From Oscillospiraceae bacterium (GTDB taxonomy: Bacteria; Bacillota; Clostridia; Oscillospirales; Ruminococcaceae), in NCBI GenBank assembly GCA_020024475.1, contig JAHHTS010000001.1, positions 1 to 63,694 on the forward strand: a DNA stretch of 63,694 nucleotides. The letters run 5' to 3'. The notes below the pieces were generated by a model that searched no databases, was not told where the DNA came from, and was given only the letters and a program-made list of their open reading frames with translations. Both the position numbers and the translations under genes were made by a program. Positions 27,882 to 36,085 of this stretch are shown piece after piece (within the stretch, counting starts at the first letter, position 1; every line of letters starts with the position of its first letter).

Positions 27882-27910
27882 TTTCAACATTTTTATAAAA
27901 ATTGTTGAAA
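27882..27910 (-). terminator. Possible terminator after spoIIR
   Basis: TTTCAACA (27882-27889) pairs with TGTTGAAA (27903-27910), and the stem extends through AT pairs with one bulged A. It lies just after the spoIIR stop, but the helix is AT-rich and the T run is interrupted, so termination may be weak. Confidence 0.5.
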
Positions 27911-27915
27911 GTTAA

Positions 27916-28524
27916 TTATATTTTATCATATTTTTCTATATCTTCACCACTGAGAAAATGTTTGAAATCTTGCCACAGCTCCACTGCTTTAAATTTTATT
28001 CTGAAATTATCGGTTTCTATAAAGGTGTTTGAGTTATCATCTTTATACTCCGCACCTATGCTCCGACAAAGACTAGGGTAAACAACACACCACCAATTTT
28101 TACCTTGTGCTTCGCCTAGTCGCACAGTAAGGGCTGTATAATATCCCCGTGGCATTGTGAAATTATCATATTCAGTGGTATCAAAGTAGAATTTTTCAAG
28201 GCTACATATGGATGTATAATCCACACCTAAATTTTTAAGTGTGTTATCGGTGATTTTATTTATATATGAAAGATTTTTATCTGTAAGTGATATAGCTTGG
28301 TCAAAATTTTCTGCTGTACAGTAAAGCTTACCACAAACACTATTTATTATATCCTTCACTTGCATTTTTATATATTGACTTTGTGCGCTATCATCATTAG
28401 CAATAACATGAAGTCTAAGTGTGTTTTTTCTTATTTCATTTGCTTGAAAGTTTATATCTGTAAAAAAACTTATTACAATAGCCAAAAATAAACCTAAGAT
28501 TATGCTGTATTCTGCCTTTTTCAT
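27916..28524 (-). CDS. spoIIR: Stage II sporulation protein R
   Basis: SpoIIR is made in the forespore under sigma F and signals across the septum to SpoIIGA, which then processes pro-sigma E in the mother cell. The 202 residues have a signal peptide or anchor (about 5-24), then LRLHVIANDDSAQSQYIKMQVKDI and the family's MPRGYYTALTVRLGEAQGKNWWCVVYPSLC. Length is typical. The ATG follows AAAGGAG. I looked for a sigma-F promoter upstream and could not recognise one. With spoVS, this supports an endospore-forming host. Confidence 0.94.
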   Translation of the reverse strand: MKKAEYSIILGLFLAIVISFFTDINFQANEIRKNTLRLHVIANDDSAQSQYIKMQVKDIINSVCGKLYCTAENFDQAISLTDKNLSYINKITDNTLKNLGVDYTSICSLEKFYFDTTEYDNFTMPRGYYTALTVRLGEAQGKNWWCVVYPSLCRSIGAEYKDDNSNTFIETDNFRIKFKAVELWQDFKHFLSGEDIEKYDKI

Positions 28525-28673
28525 AAAAACTCCTTTAAATTTAATTTACTGTTTATAATTTTGGTAAAATTTTCAAATTTAATCATAAAAAATTATTGAT
28601 TTTTTTATCGAAATATGATAATTTTGTTGATAGTTACGGTATAAAAAATGCTTTAAAATAAAGGAAAATTATG

Positions 28674-28702
28674 TTGACAGTACATTTATAATATGCTATA
28701 AT
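28674..28702 (+). promoter_or_regulatory. Promoter of infC-rpmI-rplT
   Basis: TTGACA (28674-28679) and TATAAT (28697-28702) are separated by 17 bases; both hexamers are perfect. Confidence 0.9.
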
Positions 28703-28708
28703 AACAAA

Positions 28709-28850
28709 CGCAATAAAGTAGCAACAGCATGTGCTCACCTTGTCCTGCAAATAAGCGGGCGGGTAGATATTCAAAGTGACAGGACCTATTGGGCCCTGAT
28801 AACTTATGTTTATTTGGCACGGGCTGTATGCTCGTGCTTTTTTAATTTGC
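28709..28850 (+). promoter_or_regulatory. infC-rpmI-rplT leader with attenuator (L20-type)
   Basis: About 150 transcribed bases precede infC. An upstream helix GTCCTG / CAGGAC (28742-28747 with 28780-28785) is followed by a terminator GCACGGGC / GCTCGTGC (28817-28824 with 28830-28837) and six Ts, placed before the infC ribosome binding site. In Bacillus this operon is controlled by L20 binding its leader and causing premature termination. The arrangement here fits that mechanism, but I cannot confirm the L20-binding site by eye. Confidence 0.78.
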
Positions 28851-28874
28851 TTATTAAAATGGAGGTGCTTTATC

Positions 28875-29393
28875 ATTAGTACAAAAAAAGAACTTGAAAT
28901 CAATGAAGAAATCAGAGATAAAGAAATTAGAGTTATAGGCGCGGATGGTAGCCAGTTGGGTGTTATGAGTGCAAACCAGGCTCTTAAGCTTGCGGAAGAA
29001 GCAAATCTTGATCTTGTTAAGATAGCTCCTACAGCACAGCCACCAGTTTGCAGAATCATGGACTATGGCAAATATCGCTTTGAACAGCGGAAAAAAGAAA
29101 AAGAGAATAGAAAAAATCAGAAAGTTGTTGAAACTAAAGAAGTACGTCTTTCTCTTAACATTGACACCAATGACTTTAACACAAAGGTTAATCAGGCCAA
29201 CAAGTTCCTTAAAAACGGTGATAAAGTTAAAGCAAGTATCCGTTTCCGTGGCCGTGAAATGGCACATTCTAAAGCCGGCCTTGATGTGATGGCTCGTTTT
29301 GGCGAAGCCGTTGAAGGTGGCGTTATCGAAAAACAAGCAAAACTTGAAGGCAGAAGCATGCAGATGGTTATTGCCCCAGCACCTAAAAAATAA
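28875..29393 (+). CDS. infC: Translation initiation factor IF-3 (AUU start)
   Basis: IF-3 binds the 30S subunit and proofreads start-codon choice. The 172 residues show the N domain (IRDKEIRVIGADGSQLGVMS), the linker with CRIMDYGKYRFEQRKKEKE, and the C domain ending in MQMVIAPAPKK. No ATG or GTG lies at the expected position. GGAGGTG (28861-28867) is followed 7 bases later by ATT, giving the normal N terminus STKKELEINEEIRD. An ATC one codon earlier is possible but only 4 bases from the site. AUU-started infC is known in other bacteria as an autoregulatory device, since IF-3 discriminates against its own start. Confidence 0.93.
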   Translation: MSTKKELEINEEIRDKEIRVIGADGSQLGVMSANQALKLAEEANLDLVKIAPTAQPPVCRIMDYGKYRFEQRKKEKENRKNQKVVETKEVRLSLNIDTNDFNTKVNQANKFLKNGDKVKASIRFRGREMAHSKAGLDVMARFGEAVEGGVIEKQAKLEGRSMQMVIAPAPKK

Positions 29394-29411
29394 ACAGGAG
29401 GATTATATCCA

Positions 29412-29612
29412 ATGAAGTACAAAATCAAAACACACACAGGCGCTAAAAAAAGATTTAGACTCACAAAAAACGGTAAAGTTAAAAGAGGTAAAGCTTTTAG
29501 AAGCCATATCTTGACAAAAATGTCAACAAAAAGAAAAAGAAACCTTAGAAAAGGTGGCTACACAGATAAAACAAATACTGCTACAATCAAAAAATTGTTG
29601 CCATATGCTTAA
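29412..29612 (+). CDS. rpmI: 50S ribosomal protein L35
   Basis: The 66-residue, highly basic protein matches L35 (KTHTGAKKRFRLTKNGKVKRG, a C-terminal KKLLPYA). It lies 18 bases after infC with the ribosome binding site CAGGAGG, and rplT follows 48 bases later, the standard infC-rpmI-rplT operon. Confidence 0.97.
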   Translation: MKYKIKTHTGAKKRFRLTKNGKVKRGKAFRSHILTKMSTKRKRNLRKGGYTDKTNTATIKKLLPYA

Positions 29613-29660
29613 TTTGTGCGAATTGTAAATTTAGATTGATATTAAAGGAGAGAATATAGA

Positions 29661-30014
29661 ATGGCTCGTATTAAAGGCGCGATGATGACTCGCAAAAGAA
29701 GAAATAAAACATTGAAAATGGCTAAAGGCTATTTTGGTGCAAAAAGCAAACATTTCAAAATGGCTAAACAGCAGGTTATGAAAAGTGGTAACTACGCTTT
29801 CGTTGGTCGTAAACAGAAAAAGAGAGATTTCAGAAGACTTTGGATTACAAGAATTTCTGCAGCTGTAAAACAGTATGACATGAACTACTCAACATTTATG
29901 AACGGTCTTAAAAAAGCTGGTATCACATTGAATAGAAAAATGATTTCAGAAATGGCTATTCACGATGCAGCAGCATTTGCTTCACTCGTAGAAGTAGCAA
30001 AAAAAGCCATGTAA
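29661..30014 (+). CDS. rplT: 50S ribosomal protein L20
   Basis: The 117 residues match L20: the basic N-terminal extension RIKGAMMTRKRRNKTLKMAKGYFG, the central AFVGRKQKKRDFRRLWITRI, and YSTFMNGLKKAGITLNRK in the globular domain. L20 is essential for early 50S assembly and represses this operon in Bacillus by binding mRNA. Ribosome binding site AAAGGAGAG. Last gene of the operon. Confidence 0.97.
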   Translation: MARIKGAMMTRKRRNKTLKMAKGYFGAKSKHFKMAKQQVMKSGNYAFVGRKQKKRDFRRLWITRISAAVKQYDMNYSTFMNGLKKAGITLNRKMISEMAIHDAAAFASLVEVAKKAM

Positions 30015-30027
30015 TATATAGAATAAA

Positions 30028-30130
30028 ACGCCTTGGCACTTTAGTGTCAGGGCGTAATTCGCATATAACCCCTTTTTATTAAAGGGATATTTTGCAACTT
30101 TTGCGATTTGCTTAAACAGCGAATCGCAAA
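30028..30130 (+). terminator. Three tandem hairpins downstream of rplT
   Basis: The first has a 12-bp stem (30028-30039 with 30044-30055; one T-G and one G-T pair, loop TTTA) and no T run after it. The second, CCCTTT / AAAGGG (30070-30075 with 30081-30086), is followed by ATATTTT and could terminate weakly. The third has a 12-bp stem (30100-30111 with 30119-30130) and a 7-base loop, with no T run. Together they separate the ribosomal-protein operon from the methyltransferase gene. They may protect the rplT 3' end, terminate partially or be processed. Confidence 0.6.
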
Positions 30131-30247
30131 TATATTGTATCTAATTCTTTATATATATTGAGAAGTGTATTGTACATTTTAATACTGCTTTGGGCAAAAT
30201 TTTTTACATATTGTAGAAAGTTTTGTCGGGCGCAGAAAGGTGAATTT

Positions 30248-31015
30248 ATGATTAATCTTATCGAAAGCAAGGATAACCCTAAAATCAAATTAGCTTTGAA
30301 AATAGCAAATGATGCATCTTATCGCCGAAAGAATAAATTGTTTTTTGCATCTACATCAAAAGTGGTAATTGATGTTTTTGATGCTGGATTTGAGTGCGAA
30401 ATGATTTTTGTTTTGCAATCCGAGTACGAAAAAGTAAAATCAAGAATCCCACAAAAAAATGTGTTTTTAATTAATGAATCAGTTTCGTCAAAACTAAGTG
30501 AAGGAAAAACAGAAGATGGTGTTTACGGAATTTTTAAAATGAAAAAAGTTGATGAAAACAAAATTTTTTCTGCGGATAAAATTTTAGTATTGGAAGATGT
30601 TCAAGATCCTGTGAATGTAGGTGCTATAATGCGAACCGCATTAGGATTTGGTTATGAGAATGTTGTTCTAACACCAAAATGTGCTGATATTTATTCTCGA
30701 AAAGTTATACGAACATCTATGACTGCAAGTGTCAAACTCAATGTGCTAAAAACAGATGATTTAGTGGATTTTACCAAAAAACTCAATGAAAAAGGATTTA
30801 CAACATCTGCGGCTTGTCTTGAAGGTGCAAACGACTTGGGTTGTGAAAAAATAGGATTACCAGTAGCACTTTATATCGGAAATGAAGGAAATGGGCTTTC
30901 TGATAAAGTAATTAAAGCTTGCAAAATGAAAGTAAAAATTCCTATGAGCGAAAAAATAGAATCGCTTAATGCTGCAGTTTCGGCAGCTGTACTTATGTGG
31001 GAGCTTGGAAAATAA
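30248..31015 (+). CDS. TrmH/SpoU family RNA methyltransferase
   Basis: The 255-residue protein has an N-terminal L30e-like substrate-binding domain (about 1-90) and a C-terminal SPOUT domain. The SPOUT motifs are VLEDVQDPVNVGAIMRTALGFG (motif 1), ALYIGNEGNGLSD (motif 2) and ESLNAAVSAAVLMWEL (motif 3), which form the knotted SAM site. It probably 2'-O-methylates a ribose in 23S rRNA, like RlmB-type enzymes; the exact nucleotide is unknown. I start at 30248 after AGAAAGGTGA; the frame is open 30 codons upstream. dprA starts at its stop codon (TAATG). Confidence 0.9.
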   Translation: MINLIESKDNPKIKLALKIANDASYRRKNKLFFASTSKVVIDVFDAGFECEMIFVLQSEYEKVKSRIPQKNVFLINESVSSKLSEGKTEDGVYGIFKMKKVDENKIFSADKILVLEDVQDPVNVGAIMRTALGFGYENVVLTPKCADIYSRKVIRTSMTASVKLNVLKTDDLVDFTKKLNEKGFTTSAACLEGANDLGCEKIGLPVALYIGNEGNGLSDKVIKACKMKVKIPMSEKIESLNAAVSAAVLMWELGK

Positions 31016-32088
31016 TGGATAAATATGATATCTGGTTAAGCTTTGTTCTCGGCGCGTGTTGCCCAAATGGAAAGGGTATAGTTGATAGTAATATAAAACC
31101 ACAAGTTCTTTATGAAACAAGAAACGATTGGTCAATTTACGGCTGTTTTACTTCAAAGCAGGTTAAAAGAGCTGCTAAAATAGAGCTTGAAAGCCTAAAC
31201 GAAATTTGTAAGCTACATAATGATAATGATATAAAATCTATAAACTATACTGATAAATCTTTTCCAGACAAATTCAAAAATATTTCACAAGCACCAATTA
31301 TATTGTTTTATAAAGGGAATATTGAAATTCTTAATAGGCCATATGCAGTTGCTGTGATAGGAAGTCGCCAATGCAACGGCGAAGGTGAAAGAACTGCACA
31401 ACTTATATCTGCTGACATTTCACAACATGGTGGAGTAGTAATAAGCGGTCTAGCACAAGGAATAGACAGTATAGCGAATAGAGTTTGTGTAGAAAATGGT
31501 GGTAAAACAGTAGCTATTCTTGGTGTGCCGTTAAATGAATATTATCCTAAAACAAATCAAAAACTTCAAGAATTATTAGCTAAAGATCATCTAGTAATCA
31601 GTGAATATCCTTGTGGTCAAAGATATTATGCCACAAGTTTTGTTCAAAGAAATAGGCTTATTGCTGCAGCAAGTGATGCTGTATGCGTTATACAAGCTAC
31701 ACATAATAGTGGAAGCCTTATTACAGTAAATAAGGCTATCGAATATGAAAAAGCTGTTTTTACAGTTCCAGGCAGTATATTTAGTCCTTTTTATGAGGGA
31801 AGTAATGAACTTCTTACAGAAGGAATAGCTAATGCTGTTACAAATGGAAAACAGATTATAGAATATCTTGGCGGAGAAATTTCTGACGGGATAAAAGAAA
31901 ATGAAAGTTATGACCTTGACCCAATGGCAAAATCTATTTTGGAGTGTATTGATGGTGCAATGTTTACTGGAAATATAATTCGTAAAAGCAAAATGGGGCG
32001 GGGAGTTGTAAAAGCTATTCTCACACAACTTGAAATAGATGGTTTAATTTTTAGAACTGAGAGTGGCGAATATATACGCACAAAATGA
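31015..32088 (+). CDS. dprA: DNA-processing protein A
   Basis: DprA loads RecA onto single-stranded DNA taken up during transformation, and many non-competent Firmicutes keep it next to topA. The 357 residues contain the Rossmann-like core AVAVIGSRQCNGEGERTAQLI, ISGLAQGIDSIAN, TVAILGVPLNEYYP, FVQRNRLIAAASDAVCVIQA, and SGSLITVNKAIEYEKAVFTVPG, followed by a C-terminal winged-helix region. Its ATG overlaps the methyltransferase stop by one base. Confidence 0.94.
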   Translation: MDKYDIWLSFVLGACCPNGKGIVDSNIKPQVLYETRNDWSIYGCFTSKQVKRAAKIELESLNEICKLHNDNDIKSINYTDKSFPDKFKNISQAPIILFYKGNIEILNRPYAVAVIGSRQCNGEGERTAQLISADISQHGGVVISGLAQGIDSIANRVCVENGGKTVAILGVPLNEYYPKTNQKLQELLAKDHLVISEYPCGQRYYATSFVQRNRLIAAASDAVCVIQATHNSGSLITVNKAIEYEKAVFTVPGSIFSPFYEGSNELLTEGIANAVTNGKQIIEYLGGEISDGIKENESYDLDPMAKSILECIDGAMFTGNIIRKSKMGRGVVKAILTQLEIDGLIFRTESGEYIRTK

Positions 32089-32146
32089 TTGTATGTCTAG
32101 TTTACCTGACATAATATTTCACAAAATAAAAAATGAGGAGAAAGAC

Positions 32147-34315
32147 ATGTCAAAACTTGTTATTGTGGAATCACCGGCTAAGGCAAAGACAATAAAAAAA
32201 TATCTAGGTGAAGATTACAATGTAATTGCTTCAATGGGGCATATACGCGATTTGCCAAAAGCACAGATAGGTATTGATATAGAAAATAATTTCAAACCAA
32301 GATATATAAATATTCCGGGCAAATCTAAGCTAATAAAAGAACTTAAAGAACGGGCAGCAAATAGTGAAACTGTTTATCTAGCAACCGACCCAGACCGTGA
32401 GGGTGAAGCAATTTCATGGCATTTAGCTCATATTCTTAAGTTGGACATAACACAACAAAATCGTGTTACTTTTGGTGAGATTACCAAAAAAGGCATAAAG
32501 GAAGGTATGGATAATAAACGTACTATTGATAATGACCTTGTTGACGCACAACAAGCAAGAAGAATTCTTGACAGAATTGTTGGTTATAAATTGTCCCCGT
32601 TTCTTTGGAAAAAAGTTAAAGGCGGACTTTCAGCTGGTCGTGTGCAGTCGGTTGCAGTTAAATTGATAGTAGATCGACATAGAGAAATTGAGCGGTTTAT
32701 TCCACAGGAATATTGGAATATTGATGCAACGCTGTCACCGATTGGAGCTGCTAAAAAATTCAAGGCAAGGTATTGGGGAACTGATGGCAAAAAGGTAACG
32801 GTTCTTAATGAAAAACAAGCTGAAAAGATAAAAGAAGAAAGCGAAAAATCAAAATTTGTTATTGAAAAAATAACAAGAGGAGAAAGAAAACGTGCTCCAG
32901 CTCCACCATTTACAACTTCTTCATTACAGCAGGAGGCAAGCCGCCGTCTTGGATTTACCGCCTCAAGAACAATGCGTGCTGCCCAAACACTTTATGAAGG
33001 TGTAGAGATTAGTGGATACGGAACGCTTGGTCTTATTACTTATATGAGAACAGACTCATTGCGCATTTCTGATGAAGCATATATGTCGGCAAAAGAGTTT
33101 ATAGGTAAAGAATATGGCGATAAATACGTTCCAACTTTTAGAAGAACATATAAAACTAAAAACAATGCTCAAGATGCACACGAGGCAATTCGTCCTACAA
33201 ATGTTGATATAACACCTGCTGTGGCTTATGGCTCATTACAAGGTGATGTAGCAAAACTTTATAAGCTTATTTGGGAAAGGTTCATGGCTTCACAGATGGT
33301 AGACAGCATACAAGAAACTGTTAGTGTTGATATTTCAGCTGAAAATCATATTTATAAAGCAACTGGATATACAGTGTTATTTGATGGTTTTACTGTCTTA
33401 TATGAAGAACAAACTGATGAAAAGAAAGAAAAAGAAACAGCACTTCCTCCTCTTGAAAATGGGACAAAATTAAAATTAAAAGAGATGGAAGCACAGCAAA
33501 AATTTACTCAGCCACCTTCAGAATATACTGAGGCTACACTTATTAAAGCTCTTGAAGAGAATGGAATTGGTCGTCCATCAACTTATGCACCTATTATTTC
33601 AACAATAATTGAAAGGGGTTATGTTGAAAGAAATGCAAAAAAACTTGTGCCTACTGCACTAGGCATAACAGTTAATGATGTTTTACGGGCACAGTTTTCA
33701 GATATTGTGGATATAAAATTCTCAGCGGATATGGAAAGTAGACTTGACAAAATAGAAGAAGGAAGTGCTGAATGGACAACTGTTTTACAGCAGTTTTATG
33801 ATGTTTTGTCCGCTGATTTGACCCGAGCAGAAAAAGAAATGGATGGACAAAAGGTAAAGGTTCCTGAAATTGTTACAGATGAAATTTGTGAAATTTGTGG
33901 TAAACATATGGTAATAAAAACAGGCCGTTATGGAAAGTTTCTTGCTTGTAGTGGATTCCCAGAATGTAAAAATACAAAACGAATTGTCAAATATGCACCT
34001 GGAGTATGTCCAAAGTGTGGTAGAAAGATACTCGTTCTTTCTAGCAAAAGAGGAAGAACTTTTTATGCGTGTGAAAATAGTCAAGAATGTGGATTTATGT
34101 CATGGGAAGAACCGACAGATAAAGTGTGCGAAATTTGTGGAAGTACTTTATTTAAGAAAAGTACAAAAGGTGCACAACCACACTGCATAAAAGAAGGATG
34201 TGCAAATTGTACTGTTGCACCTATATCTGCAAAGGGAAAAACAGTACAAGAAAAAGAAGAAACATCTAAAAAGAAAACAACAAGAGGCAGAAAAAATAAA
34301 ATAGAAAAAGAATAA
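32147..34315 (+). CDS. topA: DNA topoisomerase I
   Basis: TopA relaxes negative supercoils through a 5'-phosphotyrosine. The 722 residues begin with the Toprim domain (KLVIVESPAKAKTIKKYL, with TDPDREGEAISWH for metal) and continue to the active site (GYGTLGLITYMRTDSLRIS, catalytic Tyr). They end with three C4 zinc ribbons (CEICGKHM..., CPKCGRKI..., CEICGSTL...) and a basic tail. The frame opens 28 codons earlier, inside dprA, but GAGGAG lies before the ATG at 32147. trmFO starts 2 bases after its stop. Confidence 0.97.
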   Translation: MSKLVIVESPAKAKTIKKYLGEDYNVIASMGHIRDLPKAQIGIDIENNFKPRYINIPGKSKLIKELKERAANSETVYLATDPDREGEAISWHLAHILKLDITQQNRVTFGEITKKGIKEGMDNKRTIDNDLVDAQQARRILDRIVGYKLSPFLWKKVKGGLSAGRVQSVAVKLIVDRHREIERFIPQEYWNIDATLSPIGAAKKFKARYWGTDGKKVTVLNEKQAEKIKEESEKSKFVIEKITRGERKRAPAPPFTTSSLQQEASRRLGFTASRTMRAAQTLYEGVEISGYGTLGLITYMRTDSLRISDEAYMSAKEFIGKEYGDKYVPTFRRTYKTKNNAQDAHEAIRPTNVDITPAVAYGSLQGDVAKLYKLIWERFMASQMVDSIQETVSVDISAENHIYKATGYTVLFDGFTVLYEEQTDEKKEKETALPPLENGTKLKLKEMEAQQKFTQPPSEYTEATLIKALEENGIGRPSTYAPIISTIIERGYVERNAKKLVPTALGITVNDVLRAQFSDIVDIKFSADMESRLDKIEEGSAEWTTVLQQFYDVLSADLTRAEKEMDGQKVKVPEIVTDEICEICGKHMVIKTGRYGKFLACSGFPECKNTKRIVKYAPGVCPKCGRKILVLSSKRGRTFYACENSQECGFMSWEEPTDKVCEICGSTLFKKSTKGAQPHCIKEGCANCTVAPISAKGKTVQEKEETSKKKTTRGRKNKIEKE

Positions 34316-34317
34316 TT

Positions 34318-35622
34318 ATGGATAAAAAAGTTAAAATTTTAGGTGCAGGTCTAGCTGGTTGTGAAGCTGCATATTTTCTAGCAGAAAGAGGAGTTAAAGT
34401 AACTCTTTATGAACAGAAACCTGTTAAATTTTCACCAGCTCATAAAAACAAAAATTTTGCAGAGCTAGTTTGTTCAAATAGCCTTAAAAGCATGAGAGAA
34501 GATTCATGTCAAGGAATGCTAAAGAATGAAATGAGGCATTTTGGATCTATTGTTCTTGATACGGCCTATAAATGTTCAGTTCCTGCTGGAGGTGCATTGG
34601 CAGTAGATCGAGATATTTTTAGTGAATTAATTACACAAAAAGTTAAAAATCATAAAAATATTACAATTTGTTATGAAGAGGTTACATCAGTTGACACAGA
34701 TGAGCTTACAATAATTGCAACAGGACCATTAACGGAAGGGAAACTTTATGAATCTGTAGGCAATCTTTGTGGGCAAGGTATGGCGTTTTATGATGCTGCA
34801 GCACCAATTGTTATGGCAGATAGCATTGATATGCATAAAGTTTTTGCAGCTAGTCGTTATGGAAAAGGCGATGATGATTACCTAAATTGTCCGTTTAATA
34901 AAGAAGAGTATGAAGCTTTTTATAATGAATTGCTTAACGCTGAAAGGGCAGAACTTAAAAGTTTTGAAGATGATTTGACTGTATACGAAGGCTGTATGCC
35001 TGTAGAAATTATGGCTAGCAGAGGAGCAGAAACTCTTAGATATGGACCTATGCGTCCAGTAGGTCTTATTGACCCACGTACAGGGCATCGTCCTTGGGCT
35101 AATGTACAGCTTAGATGTGAAAATCGGGAAAAAACAATGTATAATCTTGTCGGTTTTCAGACTAATCTCAAATTTGGTGAACAGAAAAGAGTTTTTGGTA
35201 TGATTCCAGGTCTTGAAAATGCACAATTTGCAAGATATGGGGTTATGCATAGAAATAGTTTTATAAATTCACCAAATGTTCTAAATAAAACACTTAACCT
35301 TAAAGAATACCCTAACATATATTTCGCAGGTCAAATTACTGGTATGGAAGGGTATACAGAGAGTAGTATGTGCGGATTACTTGCAGGATACTTTGTTTGG
35401 TGTAAATTAAATGAAATAGAACCACAGCTTCCAGAATTAACTACGATTAGTGGGGCGCTTTTGAATTATATCACAACACCAAACAAAGATTTTCAACCAA
35501 TGGGGGCTAATATGGGAATTTTACCTGCACTCGAAAATCATATTCGTGATAAACGAGAAAGATATATGGCTTTAAGTATTCGTGGTAAAGAGTCAATTGA
35601 AAAAATTAGTCTTGATTTTTAG
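34318..35622 (+). CDS. trmFO: Methylenetetrahydrofolate--tRNA-(uracil-5-)-methyltransferase
   Basis: TrmFO makes m5U54 in the T loop of tRNA using methylene-THF and FADH2. The 434 residues show the N-terminal FAD-binding ILGAGLAGCEAAYFLAERG, the family-specific FAELVCSNSLKSMREDSCQGMLKNE, PAGGALAVDRD, the C-terminal YFAGQITGMEGYTESSMCGLLAG and NYITTPNKDFQPMGANMG. Length is typical. The topA-trmFO order is conserved in Firmicutes; codY and xerC, which often follow, are absent here. Confidence 0.97.
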   Translation: MDKKVKILGAGLAGCEAAYFLAERGVKVTLYEQKPVKFSPAHKNKNFAELVCSNSLKSMREDSCQGMLKNEMRHFGSIVLDTAYKCSVPAGGALAVDRDIFSELITQKVKNHKNITICYEEVTSVDTDELTIIATGPLTEGKLYESVGNLCGQGMAFYDAAAPIVMADSIDMHKVFAASRYGKGDDDYLNCPFNKEEYEAFYNELLNAERAELKSFEDDLTVYEGCMPVEIMASRGAETLRYGPMRPVGLIDPRTGHRPWANVQLRCENREKTMYNLVGFQTNLKFGEQKRVFGMIPGLENAQFARYGVMHRNSFINSPNVLNKTLNLKEYPNIYFAGQITGMEGYTESSMCGLLAGYFVWCKLNEIEPQLPELTTISGALLNYITTPNKDFQPMGANMGILPALENHIRDKRERYMALSIRGKESIEKISLDF

Positions 35623-35633
35623 GAGGTAATCTC

Positions 35634-36047
35634 ATGAAAAGTTTTAAGCCAGGTAGATATAATTCTGCACAAGGTGTAGTGGTTTCAATATTTGGAATAG
35701 TGTTCGCAATAGTTTGGATAGTTATGGCGGTAAATATGGGAGCTCCAATAATATTTCCTATTTTTGGCGTTGGTTTTATTATCGTTTTGATTACTGAACT
35801 TGTAAAAAATATTCATAATACAACAAGTGAAAATAGATATTCAGAATTCGATATCGTAGATTCCACTGAAGAACCGGATCCATGGAATGAAAAAATGAAC
35901 AATGATTATGGAAAAGAACAGCATATTTCAAATGGTAATATTTCTAATGTTATATCAAATAAGATAGTTTATTGTCCTTATTGCGGTTTTAAAATAGCAA
36001 ATGATTTTGAATATTGTCCTAAATGTGGCAGAAAATTACCTTTTTAA
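35634..36047 (+). CDS. Small membrane protein with a C-terminal zinc ribbon
   Basis: The 137 residues contain two hydrophobic helices near the N terminus (about 14-33 and 38-59), an acidic linker, and a C-terminal zinc ribbon CPYCGFKIANDFEYCPKCGRKL. I do not recognise a defined family beyond the zinc_ribbon class. It sits 11 bases after trmFO with the site TAGGAGGT, so it is co-transcribed in the information-processing block. Confidence 0.75.
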   Translation: MKSFKPGRYNSAQGVVVSIFGIVFAIVWIVMAVNMGAPIIFPIFGVGFIIVLITELVKNIHNTTSENRYSEFDIVDSTEEPDPWNEKMNNDYGKEQHISNGNISNVISNKIVYCPYCGFKIANDFEYCPKCGRKLPF

Positions 36048-36085
36048 ATTTATTTACATACCTTTTTTAATAGAAGGAGATTATT

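Noticed and set aside
28806..28874. Upstream extension of infC to an ATG-type start at 28806
   Set aside because: The extension lies inside the leader terminator, has no ribosome binding site and adds residues not seen in IF-3.
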